From assembly GCA_937873435.1 (NCBI GenBank), contig CALMWM010000548.1:1-9506 (forward strand): a stretch of DNA of 9,506 nt, written 5' to 3'. A program made the position numbers and the translations under genes. This stretch comes from an uncultured Gallionellaceae bacterium (GTDB lineage Bacteria > Pseudomonadota > Gammaproteobacteria > Burkholderiales > Sulfuricellaceae). The notes below the pieces were generated by a model, which saw nothing but the letters and a program-made list of their open reading frames with translations, made no database searches and had not been told where the DNA came from. This document shows, one piece after another, positions 1 to 6,413 of the stretch; the first letter of the stretch is position 1, and each line of letters starts with the position of its first letter.

Positions 1-374
1 TCGCCGGCGTCGGGGCGGCGGGGCTGGCCGGTCTGTTGCTGGCGCTGGCAAGCGGGGGGGCGCTGGGGCGCGGCGGGCGGCGGATTTACTGGAAAACCTT
101 CTTCGGCGTCACCGAAATCATCCTCCTGCTGCTGGCTGCCTCACTGCTGGTCGGCGGTACGGAAAAGCTGATCGCGCTAGGCACCCTGCCACCCGGCATC
201 GACCCTCTGTGGGACAGCAGCTTCCTGCTCTCCGACAGCAGCGGTATCGGCAGTTTCATCGCGCAGCTCACCGGCTACCGAGCCCGTCCGGCCTTGAGCA
301 CGCTGCTGGTGCTGGCGACGTACTGGCTGCTGGCATTGGCCGCACTCAACCGTCCGATCAGGCCGCACGCATGA
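1..374 (+). CDS. ftrC: FTR1-family iron permease, C-terminal part (5' end outside window)
   Basis: The frame is open from base 3 to the TGA at 372-374, giving the last ~123 residues. The tail reads like the end of FTR1/EfeU-type iron permeases: a conserved helix with FFGVTEIILLLLAASLLVGG, then GTLPPGIDPLWDSSFLL (the family's 'lWdtS' region), a short G-S-x-I-A-Q-L-T-GY segment, and a final hydrophobic helix. FTR1 proteins move iron across the cytoplasmic membrane. The REXXE iron-binding motifs would lie upstream of the window and cannot be checked. The next gene starts in an ATGA overlap and an FtrD-like polyferredoxin follows, which points to the FtrC position of an FtrABCD-like ferrous iron importer. 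The family call is firm; the ftrC name rests on context. Confidence 0.82.
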   Translation, partial: AGVGAAGLAGLLLALASGGALGRGGRRIYWKTFFGVTEIILLLLAASLLVGGTEKLIALGTLPPGIDPLWDSSFLLSDSSGIGSFIAQLTGYRARPALSTLLVLATYWLLALAALNRPIRPHA

Positions 375-910
375 ACTGCGGGAGCGGCCTCGCGGTCGCG
401 AACCGGCCAATTCACGACCGCGAGGATACTCCCGCGTCCGAAGGCGAATGCGTTTTGTGCGCCGTCGTCGGCGCGCTGCTGGCGGCGCTGGCGGTGACCG
501 TGCTGGTGAAACTCATGCTGTTCGCGCCGCCCAGGTTCACCGCGCTGCCGCTCGACGAAACCTGTAGTCTGAGCCGTGGCGTATGCGCGGTGCGGTTGCC
601 GGATGGCGGACGCCTGGAATTCGCCCTCGGCCCGCGTCCGCTTCCGCTGCTCAAGCCGCTGAAGCTCGAACTACATATTAAAGGCGGCAACGCCCGCGCG
701 CTGGAAGTGGATTTCACCGGCGTGAACCTGCCGATGGCCTTCACCCGCGCCGACTTGACCCCGGACGGCAGCGGCGGCTTCGGCGGGGAAGCGGCCCTGC
801 CGCTGTGCAGCAGCGGGCGCATGGCGTGGCTGGCCACGGTGCTGCTGGAAGATGGGAAACACAGGATTTACGTTCCGTTCCGTTTCGAGACGGAACCGGG
901 TAATAGATAA
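371..910 (+). CDS. Single-pass membrane protein with periplasmic domain, unknown function, in FTR1 operon
   Basis: This 179-residue protein starts at the ATG at 371, whose ATGA overlaps the permease stop, so translation is probably coupled. The frame stays open further upstream, but a longer start would lie inside the permease gene. The N-terminus has a CxxC (C27, C30) running into one hydrophobic helix (about 29-51). A domain of about 125 residues follows that is probably periplasmic. It contains C65, C72 and C146, with a C-x6-C pair near LDETCSLSRGVC and an LPLC-SSGRMAW segment. The pattern of hydrophobic strands, a VDFTGVNLPM segment and a terminal C...MxW recalls small FixH/YtkA-like beta domains, but I do not recognise a named family. 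Its place between permease and polyferredoxin suggests an accessory part in iron delivery or redox coupling (inference). Confidence 0.8.
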   Translation: MNCGSGLAVANRPIHDREDTPASEGECVLCAVVGALLAALAVTVLVKLMLFAPPRFTALPLDETCSLSRGVCAVRLPDGGRLEFALGPRPLPLLKPLKLELHIKGGNARALEVDFTGVNLPMAFTRADLTPDGSGGFGGEAALPLCSSGRMAWLATVLLEDGKHRIYVPFRFETEPGNR

Positions 911-921
911 GGAACCAAACC

Positions 922-2328
922 ATGGAACACGCAATCATCCCGATATTCAATCCCGCCGCTCCGCGCCGGCTGCGCCCGCTCCAGCGTATCGGCGACGCCC
1001 TGCGCCGCCATCGAGGGGTGATCGTCGGCGTGCAATGGGCGGTAGTGGTGTTCTACCTGGCGCTGGTGGCGATTCCCGCCTTCCTGCCGCTGCCGCCCGC
1101 CGACGGGCGGATGCTGGAAAACCTCACGCTGTTCGCCCAGTTCATCTTCTGGGGCATCTGGTGGCCGTTCGTAATCCTTTCGGTGATCTTCGCCGGACGC
1201 GCCTGGTGCGGGCTATTCTGCCCTGAAGGCACGCTCACCGAACTGGCGAGCCGCCACGGCTTGGGCCGCCCGGTACCGCGCTGGCTGAAATGGTCGGGCT
1301 GGCCATTCGTCGCCTTCGTACTCACCACAATTTACGGGCAACTGGTGTCGGTTTACGAATATCCCAAGGCGGTACTGCTGATCCTCGGCGGTTCCACCGT
1401 CGCCGCGCTCGCCGTCGGGCTGGTCTACGGCAAAGGCTCGCGCGTGTGGTGCCGCCACCTGTGCCCGGTATCCGGCGTGTTCGGCCTGCTCGCCCGGCTT
1501 GCCCCCCTGCATTTCCGTGTAGAGCGCGAGAACTGGAACGCCGCCCCGGAAAGCGCGCGCCTGCCGGTATCCTGCGCCCCGCTGATCGACATCCGGCGCA
1601 TGACCGGCGCTTCGCAATGCCACATGTGCGGCAAATGCAGCGGCCACCGCGACGCGGTATCTCTCGCGGCGCGCCTGCCAGGCAACGAGATCGTCAACCT
1701 GGCGGTGCATGAGGCGCGCCCCTGGGAAGCGCGCCTGCTGGTGTTCGGCATGATGGGCGTGGCGGTCGGCGCGTTCCAGTGGTCGTCGTCGCCGTGGTTT
1801 GTCGCCGCCAAGCAGGCCGTCGCCGCCTGGCTGATCGAGCGCGATTCGTTCTGGCTTTTGCAGGACGACATCCCGTGGTGGCTGCTCACCCATTACCCGG
1901 CATCCAGCGATGTTTTCACCTGGCTCGACGGCCTCGGCATCCTCGCCTATATCGGCACGGTTACGATTCTGGTGGGCGGCTGGATATGGGGCTGGCTGCA
2001 CGTGGCGGGCGCGCTGCTGCCCGGCAAGACCGCCGCCAACGCGCGCTGGCTCGCCTACAGTCTGGTGCCGATGGGCGGCCTCGGGGTATTCCTCGGCTTG
2101 TCCGCGCTGACCGCCACGCTGCTCGCCGCCGAGGGGATGAAGATCGTCTGGCTGGCGGAAATCCGGGGCGTGCTGCTGGGTCTCGCGGCGCTGTGGAGCC
2201 TCGCCTTGGCGGCAGGCATGTTGCGGCGCATTTCCTCGTGGCCGCGCCGCCTGCTCGCCAATCTGGCGGTGGCTGGAGCTCTGGCCGGCGCGGCGACGCC
2301 GTGGGTCTTCCTGTTTTACCTGTGGTAA
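922..2328 (+). CDS. ftrD: FtrD-like membrane polyferredoxin (4Fe-4S binding)
   Basis: The protein has 468 residues; AAGGAA at 909-914 lies 7 nt before the ATG. It has about nine hydrophobic helices (around 33-54, 71-91, 125-142, 150-169, 271-289, 336-357, 374-404, 414-434, 446-467). Cysteine clusters typical of NapH/RdxA/FtrD polyferredoxins are C96xxxC100-P, C177xxxC181-P, and C218 with C233xxC236xxC239. These could hold two 4Fe-4S clusters at the cytoplasmic membrane. In FtrABCD systems the polyferredoxin is thought to accept or recycle the electron released when ferrous iron is oxidised for permeation. The extra C-terminal helices make it longer than plain NapH proteins. It follows the accessory gene by 11 nt and precedes the ferritin-like gene by 51 nt, so one transcript is likely. 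Confidence 0.88.
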   Translation: MEHAIIPIFNPAAPRRLRPLQRIGDALRRHRGVIVGVQWAVVVFYLALVAIPAFLPLPPADGRMLENLTLFAQFIFWGIWWPFVILSVIFAGRAWCGLFCPEGTLTELASRHGLGRPVPRWLKWSGWPFVAFVLTTIYGQLVSVYEYPKAVLLILGGSTVAALAVGLVYGKGSRVWCRHLCPVSGVFGLLARLAPLHFRVERENWNAAPESARLPVSCAPLIDIRRMTGASQCHMCGKCSGHRDAVSLAARLPGNEIVNLAVHEARPWEARLLVFGMMGVAVGAFQWSSSPWFVAAKQAVAAWLIERDSFWLLQDDIPWWLLTHYPASSDVFTWLDGLGILAYIGTVTILVGGWIWGWLHVAGALLPGKTAANARWLAYSLVPMGGLGVFLGLSALTATLLAAEGMKIVWLAEIRGVLLGLAALWSLALAAGMLRRISSWPRRLLANLAVAGALAGAATPWVFLFYLW

Positions 2329-2379
2329 CGAGAATTTTTCAACCCGCCGCGAAAGCGGCACATTGCAAGGAGAAACAAA

Positions 2380-2835
2380 ATGAGTCTCGACAAAAGCAAA
2401 GCCATCGAACTGCTCAACAAGATCATGGAACTCGAACTGGCAGGAGTGGTGCGCTACAGCCACTATTCGCTGATGGTCTACGGTTACAACCGCCTGCCGA
2501 TCATCGGCTGGCTCTCCCAGCAGGCCGATGAAGGTCTGCTCCACGCACGCAAGGCCGGCGAGCTGATCACCCACTTCGGCGGCCATCCCTCGCTCGGCAT
2601 CGGCCCGCTGCTGGAAAGCCACAAGCACGACATCGGCGACATCCTGCGCGAATCGCTGGCCCACGAACAGCTCGCCACCTCGGTGTACTACGAACTGCTC
2701 GCCGTGGCCGAAGGCAACTCCATCCTGCTGGAAGAGTACGCCCGCGACATGATCAGCGAGGAAGAGCTCCATGCCGGCGAAGTCGACAAGATGTTGCGCA
2801 AACCCGGCGATATCGGAACCTTCGCCGCCCAATAA
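2380..2835 (+). CDS. Ferritin-like (bacterioferritin-family) iron storage protein
   Basis: The protein has 151 residues; AAGGAG at 2367-2372 lies 7 nt before the ATG. Length and pattern fit a four-helix ferritin-like fold. An early E17/E19 lies in helix A (MELELAGVVRYSHY). D50/E51 and H55 lie in helix B. H95-E96 are in helix C. E128xxH131 in helix D (SEEELHAGEVDKML) is the canonical ExxH pair. The helix-B pair is spaced E51-xxx-H55 rather than ExxH, and no obvious equivalent of the bacterioferritin haem-binding Met52 is present. It presumably oxidises and stores the iron brought in by the upstream transporter. Such short ferritins are often annotated bacterioferritin; a Dps-like role is less likely given the residue pattern. 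Fold confidence is high, exact subfamily uncertain. Confidence 0.85.
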   Translation: MSLDKSKAIELLNKIMELELAGVVRYSHYSLMVYGYNRLPIIGWLSQQADEGLLHARKAGELITHFGGHPSLGIGPLLESHKHDIGDILRESLAHEQLATSVYYELLAVAEGNSILLEEYARDMISEEELHAGEVDKMLRKPGDIGTFAAQ

Positions 2836-3023
2836 AACCGTCAAGGATCGGGATTACGCAAACCGCGCTGGGCGCGCGTCAGGCAGAAATATCGCCTGCC
2901 GTTCGCCGGCACGGGCAAACCGGTCTTGACCAGGCAGTCCCTACTTTCAGCCAGCAACCTCAGACCTCCGGTCGATGATAGCCAGCCACCCAGTTGACTC
3001 TTTAATATACAGGAGGTTTTTTC
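2836..3023. other. 188-bp gap between the iron operon and the haem-related operon
   Basis: I see no gene here. A small hairpin is possible (GGCAG 2882-2886 with CTGCC 2896-2900, or the overlapping CAGGC/GCCTG), but no T-run follows, so it is not a convincing terminator. A TAATAT at 3003-3008 lacks a matched -35 and sits almost on the ribosome binding site. No full Fur box was recognised. The promoter of the downstream operon is probably in this gap but could not be placed. Confidence 0.4.
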
Positions 3024-3356
3024 ATGCTGCCCGAAACAATTTGCGTCAACGACAAATTTTTCGTCTGCAAGGCGCGCAAGCATGCTTTCCAGGAACGGCT
3101 CCCGCTGTTTACCCGGCTAAGGAACCACCAGCGCGGACTGGTCGGCCTGCGCGTAATCCCGCCGGCCAAGGAAAAATCGCCTTACGTAGTGGAAAGCACC
3201 TGGCTATCGCACAATCATTTCCAGAACTGGATCGCTTCGCCGGCCTTCGTGCTTTCCATCGGCGCGCTATCCGGCAATGCCGACTTTCCCATCGTGGGCC
3301 ACAAACAAACCGAAATGCTGGCGGCACTCGACATCCCGCTCCGGCTCGCCGCCTAA
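3024..3356 (+). CDS. ABM-fold (antibiotic biosynthesis monooxygenase-like) protein, possible haem-related role
   Basis: The protein has 110 residues; a perfect AGGAGG (3011-3016) lies 7 nt before the ATG. The layout matches a dimeric alpha-beta barrel ABM domain. A first strand (DKFFVCKAR) leads into a helix (AFQERLPLFTRLRNHQRGLVG, split by R18-F22), then VIPPAKEKSPYVVESTW (strands) and SHNHFQNWIASPAFV, the typical 'F..W..S.aF' end. This family includes quinol monooxygenases and IsdG/HmoA-type haem-degrading enzymes. W69 aligns with the buried Trp of IsdG, but I do not see equivalents of the IsdG Asn and haem-ligand His at the expected spacing. The gene leads a three-gene unit ending in hemP, which favours a haem/iron role (inference from context). 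Confidence 0.75.
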   Translation: MLPETICVNDKFFVCKARKHAFQERLPLFTRLRNHQRGLVGLRVIPPAKEKSPYVVESTWLSHNHFQNWIASPAFVLSIGALSGNADFPIVGHKQTEMLAALDIPLRLAA

Positions 3357-3366
3357 GGATTTCAAG

Positions 3367-4167
3367 ATGAACGCCATCCTCAAAGAAGAATTCAGCGCCC
3401 TGGAAAACGCCCATCGTCTGACACGTCCGATGCCAGCCGCACTCGCGCTGCACCCGCACGACCTGCTGGACATGCTCCTGAACCGCCGCTTCGGAGTGGA
3501 ATACCAGCCGGTGGTGGATACCCTGTCGGGAGAAACCGCCGGATACGAGGCGCTGGCCCGCTTTCACCGGGCTAACGGAGAAGCAGTGCCGCCCAACCTG
3601 GTATTCGAGATGCTCCACGAAAATCCCCTGCTGCTATTCCACACCGAACTGGAAGCGAAGAAGCTCCAGATTCTGCAAGCGCCGAAAACCGAACTATTGT
3701 TCCTCAATCTCGACCCGGATAGTTTTCATGCAGGCCGCACGCCGGGCGGCAACCTCTTCACCGAGCTATTCCGCAGCCACCGTTGCCCCGGACGGGAAAT
3801 CATGATCGAGGTCATCGAGAACCTGCACATCCGCGACGTGGAGCGCACCCACGCGATGATCTCGGACTTCAAGGGCGCGGATATCAAGGTGGCGACCGAC
3901 GACCTGGGGGTCTCCAACGGCCTGGTGTCGTTCGGCAGCTTCTGCGACTCGACCTTTATCAAGTTCGACCGCGCCTGGCTCACCAACCGCGGCAACCGCA
4001 AGCTCGCCGTCCTCGAATGGTTCCACGGCATGGCAAAGGCGGCTGGCGCGCGCACCGTACTGGAAGGCGTGGAAACCCTGGGCGACTTGGCGCTGGCGCA
4101 CGACATCGGCTTCGACTGCGTGCAGGGCTACTACTTCCGCGACCGTTTCATCAGCGAAACCTGGTAG
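3367..4167 (+). CDS. EAL-domain protein, putative c-di-GMP phosphodiesterase
   Basis: The protein has 266 residues. The start at 3367 is preceded by AAGGAT (3355-3360) overlapping the previous stop; the upstream in-frame ATG at 3277 lies inside the ABM gene and is rejected. It is a near stand-alone EAL domain with about 40 extra N-terminal residues. Visible catalytic features are E61-A-L-x-R65, N114, E148/E151, D178-D179, K199, E233xxE236 and Q253, all the usual Mg2+/c-di-GMP contacts. Loop 6 is altered: DDLGVSNG in place of the usual DDFGTGYSS, a region tied to dimerisation and activity, so catalysis may be weak or differently controlled. No GGDEF, PAS, receiver or membrane segment is present. 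It lies 10 nt after the ABM gene and 12 nt before hemP, so co-expression with haem uptake functions is likely. Confidence 0.92.
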   Translation: MNAILKEEFSALENAHRLTRPMPAALALHPHDLLDMLLNRRFGVEYQPVVDTLSGETAGYEALARFHRANGEAVPPNLVFEMLHENPLLLFHTELEAKKLQILQAPKTELLFLNLDPDSFHAGRTPGGNLFTELFRSHRCPGREIMIEVIENLHIRDVERTHAMISDFKGADIKVATDDLGVSNGLVSFGSFCDSTFIKFDRAWLTNRGNRKLAVLEWFHGMAKAAGARTVLEGVETLGDLALAHDIGFDCVQGYYFRDRFISETW

Positions 4168-4179
4168 GAGGCAGCCGCC

Positions 4180-4365
4180 ATGAACCAGTACCGCAACCCG
4201 GCGCAACCAGCCCCCATCCGCCCGGACGACACCGGCCTCGCGCCGCCCCGCCGCGTCGACATCCGCGACCTGCTGGGCGACAGCCGCGAACTGCGCATCC
4301 AGCACGGCGGCCAGGAGTACCGCCTGACCTTGACCAGCAAGGGCAAACTGATTTTGACCAAGTAG
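4180..4365 (+). CDS. hemP: Hemin uptake protein HemP
   Basis: The protein has 61 residues; TAGGAGG (4165-4171), which contains the EAL stop codon, lies 8 nt before the ATG. The C-terminal half carries the HemP/HmuP signature: RRVDIRDLLGDSRELRIQHGG, then EYRLTLTSKGKLILTK, ending in the diagnostic KLILTK. (The signature spans residues 24-61.) The N-terminal 20 residues are proline-rich and probably disordered. HemP/HmuP is a small cytoplasmic protein needed for hemin utilisation, reported to act as a co-activator of haem receptor genes in alpha- and betaproteobacteria. Here no TonB-dependent haem receptor follows; instead it closes an ABM-EAL-hemP unit, an unusual setting. Confidence 0.9.
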   Translation: MNQYRNPAQPAPIRPDDTGLAPPRRVDIRDLLGDSRELRIQHGGQEYRLTLTSKGKLILTK

Positions 4366-4375
4366 GGGGAAGCAC

Positions 4376-4458
4376 GCGGATAGGAACCGCCGAGATACCC
4401 CGGCGGACAACCCGCCGGTGGGAGGGTACTACGGGAAATCGTCGGCAGCGGTGTCGCT
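4376..4458 (+). ncRNA. Candidate structured leader with mutually exclusive hairpins
   Basis: Between hemP and the next gene several short stems share strands. GCGG 4376-4379 can pair with CCGC 4387-4390. CCGCCG 4387-4392 can pair with CGGCGG 4401-4406. CGGCGG 4401-4406 can pair with CCGCCG 4412-4417, extended by TACCC 4396-4400 with GGGTA 4424-4428. A further hairpin is AGCG 4447-4450 / CGCT 4455-4458. Only one of the first set can form at a time, as in attenuators or switches. I recognise no known riboswitch class. There is no T-run, so it is not a standard terminator, and GC-rich DNA can give such stems by chance. Confidence 0.3.
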
Positions 4459-4514
4459 ACGGCGCATGGCGAGGTAAGATATTCCAGCCAGAAGTTATTA
4501 TTTGGAAACCTCTC

Positions 4515-4793
4515 ATGAAAACCCAGCACATCGACAATCCAGCTATCGCCTTCAGCGCTGCGATGAAACTCGCCCAAACCACTGCCGACAACCAACTCGG
4601 CGACAACATGCTGCTCTCCTGGTACGACCGCGAACGCGACCTGGAATCCCCGCGCGGCGCCAGCGAATGCCATGAAGGCTGCCCGACCAAGGGCTACTGG
4701 GATTACGGTCTGAATCACGGCGGCAAACTGGCGGTGAATTTCGATCAGGGGCGCTTCGTGTTTTGCTTCGGTACGCTGGAGGAATTGGGTTAA
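4515..4793 (+). CDS. Small conserved protein, resembles AF1514 family
   Basis: The protein has 92 residues. The ATG at 4515 follows GGA at 4504-4506 by 8 nt. The frame is open far upstream, but that part overlaps EAL/hemP and has no protein character. Key features are an N-terminal helix (PAIAFSAAMKLAQTTAD), a polar MLLSWYDRERDLESPRG segment, ECHEGCPTKGYWDYGLNHGG with two cysteines, and a C-terminal strand pair (KLAVNFDQGRFVFCFGTL). From memory this resembles the small AF1514-type proteins of unknown function; I cannot confirm this by search. No membrane segment is seen. It is 149 nt from hemP, so it may be a separate unit. Its stop codon lies inside a small palindrome related to the downstream repeats. 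Confidence 0.7.
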   Translation: MKTQHIDNPAIAFSAAMKLAQTTADNQLGDNMLLSWYDRERDLESPRGASECHEGCPTKGYWDYGLNHGGKLAVNFDQGRFVFCFGTLEELG

Positions 4794-4800
4794 ACCCAAT
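4784..4800. repeat. Palindrome ATTGGGT-TAA-ACCCAAT over a stop codon
   Basis: The arms 4784-4790 and 4794-4800 are perfect 7-bp inverted copies, and the three bases between them are the TAA stop of the preceding gene. The core TTGGGT/ACCCAA is the same as in the REP-like repeats 30 bp downstream, so it is probably part of the same repeat cluster. It might also act as a weak transcription end, but there is no T-run. Confidence 0.6.
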
Positions 4801-4823
4801 ACTGATCAATTAAGCAGCTAGCC

Positions 4824-4940
4824 CATGTAGGTTGGGTTAGCGGCCTTATCGCGTAACCCAACAGACCCGATTATTCAAGGCCGGTGTTTAAAGGAAGGAT
4901 TGGGTTTGTTGGGTGCGCTGCGCTTCACCCAACCTACATG
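4824..4940. repeat. REP/MITE-like unit: two hairpins inside a 14-bp perfect inverted repeat
   Basis: The outer ends CATGTAGGTTGGGT (4824-4837) and ACCCAACCTACATG (4927-4940) are exact inverted copies. Each end also forms its own hairpin: GTTGGGTTA 4831-4839 with TAACCCAAC 4854-4862 (extended inward by GCG/CGC with one bulged base), and GTTGGGTG 4908-4915 with CACCCAAC 4926-4933. The arrangement is like a REP doublet, or a small non-autonomous element of 117 bp. Repeats with this TAGGTTGGGT core are known to be common in proteobacterial intergenic DNA. No coding sequence is seen between the ends. Confidence 0.75.
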
Positions 4941-4995
4941 ACTCGCGGCTCATTTCAGGATTGCCCGTTCCGCCTCTTCGAGTTCTTCCATCCTG

Positions 4996-5003
4996 CGCAA
5001 ATA
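4996..5003 (+). repeat. Left copy of 8-bp target site duplication (CGCAAATA)
   Basis: CGCAAATA directly abuts the left terminal inverted repeat and recurs in the same orientation immediately after the right one (9134-9141). Eight base pairs is the duplication length characteristic of IS1595-family transposition. Confidence 0.9.
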
Positions 5004-5024
5004 CGGTATTATGTAGCTGTTGCC
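5004..5024 (+). repeat. Left terminal inverted repeat (21 bp)
   Basis: The sequence begins CGGTATTATGTAGCTG and is the exact reverse complement of 9113-9133 over 21 bases. Similarity stops inside the element after ...GTTGCC. The end is defined by the abutting direct repeat CGCAAATA. Confidence 0.92.
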
Positions 5025-5258
5025 AATAACGCTATTAATCAAAGCGTTATGCTGTTCGTCAGGCTGCCTCGCCACCCCTCAACACCAGACGCTGCTCTAT
5101 CTGCCGCCAGAGCGCGAGCCAAACCCGCTGTTCTCAACTCAAACCGTGTGTATTGATGACGTAGATAGAATGGGTCAAGGTATCTGCACACGACTACCAC
5201 GCCATCCGCCAATGTCATAGAATACCCCAGCCGCCAAATATTATGGAACGCGCTGTAT
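5025..5258. other. Non-coding left end of the transposon
   Basis: These 234 bp lie between the terminal repeat and the nuclease start. Apart from the subterminal hairpin I see no gene: the short frames on both strands lack protein character. A TATTAT at 5239-5244 could be a -10 for the nuclease gene but has no matching -35. With the flank, the gene-free stretch 4794-5258 thus holds the palindrome, REP-like unit, target duplication, terminal repeat and this segment. Confidence 0.5.
5026..5050. repeat. Subterminal hairpin inside left end
   Basis: ATAACGCT (5026-5033) and AGCGTTAT (5043-5050) form a perfect 8-bp stem with a 9-nt loop, starting one base inside the terminal repeat. It could be a transposase-binding accessory site or shield against read-through; no counterpart was seen at the right end. 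Confidence 0.5.
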
Positions 5259-6413
5259 ATGACTGATTTGACGAAACTCAACGTATCTCTTACCAAGCAC
5301 GGTGCTCACAAAATCGCCCTCCTGCTAAGGAAATACGACAAAGATAATATACTCCTGCACCTTGAAAACAGCGAGCCAGGGGTAAATATCGAGTTGGCGC
5401 AGGCGAAGAAGAATCTGTCTGTAAGTCGGCGAGGAGGGGTGGTTCCTGATCTATGGAATGATGCGCGACAAAAAGGCAGCGAAACCATCGACGCGCTCGT
5501 GCTGGTCTCAATAATTCTGAGCCACCATGAACTGATTGATGCAATCCGAAATAGCGCTGCCCGATATCGTTTCGCAGGGACGGTTAAGCGGGCACAGCTC
5601 CAAAACGAGAAAGCCTACACAAACCTTGCCCACACCATCGAAGAGCTTGGATACAGTACCGAGCATTCCAAAGATCATATTCGTTATGACTTTCATAAGC
5701 TTTTCCAGATCCCAGGGCTGCACACATTATTTGAAAAGCTTCTCAGACTAAAACTTGTTACTGCCGGATGGGATGAAAGCAACTCGATCATTGAGGAATC
5801 TATAAGGCTTAAACTGCATGAGGTTTTCTCCCTAGGCAAGAAACAGTTTGGCACATGGTTGATTACTGGCTCACTAACTCCTGAAAATGGGGGAACAGCC
5901 AAAATTGAGGATCATGAATTCTTCTCCGAAGCGGATGATGATCGGCCTGCCGGAAAATTTGAATTTCGGTCGGGACATAACACAAAGAAGACAGGTGTTA
6001 CCGTTGCAAGCGCTTCAACAAAACCGCAGACCTCAACGTTGCTCCATAATGAGATTCAAAATCAAATGTATGAGAGTCTCGTTAAGAAGCATGGGAAAGG
6101 GTGTGTTGGGACGGAAGTCCCAACCGGTGACGGGACAGCGATTGATATCGTCGTCAATACAAAAGATTTTTGCTGGTTCTATGAAATCAAGACCGATTCA
6201 TCAGTGCGGGTCTGTATTCGACAAGCTATTCCGCAATTACTCGAATACGCCTACTGGCAGGGAGATAATAGCAGAGCCGACAAGCTGATCATCGTATCGC
6301 CCAAGGCGCTTACACCTCAGGCTGCGGCATATCTGGCCTTCCTTAAAGGCCAATTCAAACTCAACATTTATTACGAGCAGTTTCAAATCAAGCAGCCTAA
6401 AGCTGAGAAGTAA
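5259..6413 (+). CDS. PD-(D/E)XK nuclease, putative restriction endonuclease
   Basis: The protein has 384 residues. The start at 5259 has only a weak GGAA 10 nt upstream. The C-terminal ~120 residues form a recognisable PD-(D/E)XK nuclease core: E265 in NEIQNQMYESL, then TEVPTGDGTAID with D296, then E309-I-K311 in FYEIKTDSS, and a helix with Q322 and Q326 (RQAIPQLLEYAYW). These are the metal-binding acid pair, catalytic Lys and downstream Gln of the fold. The N-terminal ~235 residues match nothing I recognise and would be the place for DNA recognition. It is convergent with, and overlaps by 17 bp, an adenine methyltransferase gene, so restriction endonuclease is the best reading (inference). 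It has no transposase or helicase motifs. It is AT-richer than the flanking host genes. Confidence 0.8.
   Translation: MTDLTKLNVSLTKHGAHKIALLLRKYDKDNILLHLENSEPGVNIELAQAKKNLSVSRRGGVVPDLWNDARQKGSETIDALVLVSIILSHHELIDAIRNSAARYRFAGTVKRAQLQNEKAYTNLAHTIEELGYSTEHSKDHIRYDFHKLFQIPGLHTLFEKLLRLKLVTAGWDESNSIIEESIRLKLHEVFSLGKKQFGTWLITGSLTPENGGTAKIEDHEFFSEADDDRPAGKFEFRSGHNTKKTGVTVASASTKPQTSTLLHNEIQNQMYESLVKKHGKGCVGTEVPTGDGTAIDIVVNTKDFCWFYEIKTDSSVRVCIRQAIPQLLEYAYWQGDNSRADKLIIVSPKALTPQAAAYLAFLKGQFKLNIYYEQFQIKQPKAEK

Noticed and set aside
1213..2844. Minus-strand open frame of 543 codons over the polyferredoxin and ferritin genes
   Set aside because: It is the antisense shadow of two well-supported genes in GC-rich DNA; the composition (rich in R, A, Q, G and H) is not protein-like.
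2994..3008. TTGACT and TAATAT as a promoter for the ABM gene
   Set aside because: The two boxes are only 3 nt apart, and the implied start would fall on the ribosome binding site.
3766..4410. Minus-strand open frame of 214 codons over the EAL gene and hemP
   Set aside because: It lies opposite clear EAL and HemP coding sequence and has no recognisable motif.
4400..4428. Intrinsic terminator after hemP
   Set aside because: The stem is strong, but no T-run follows, so a standard Rho-independent terminator is not supported.
3783..4514. Long N-terminal extension of the AF1514-like gene
   Set aside because: It overlaps the EAL and hemP genes in another frame, and its sequence is Arg/Pro-rich shadow. 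The ATG at 4515 is the sensible start.
4950..5078. Minus-strand peptide crossing the left transposon end (…NALINSVIGNSYIIP joined to YLRRMEEL…)
   Set aside because: The frame crosses the transposon boundary, so the N-terminal half is element end sequence and the join is accidental.
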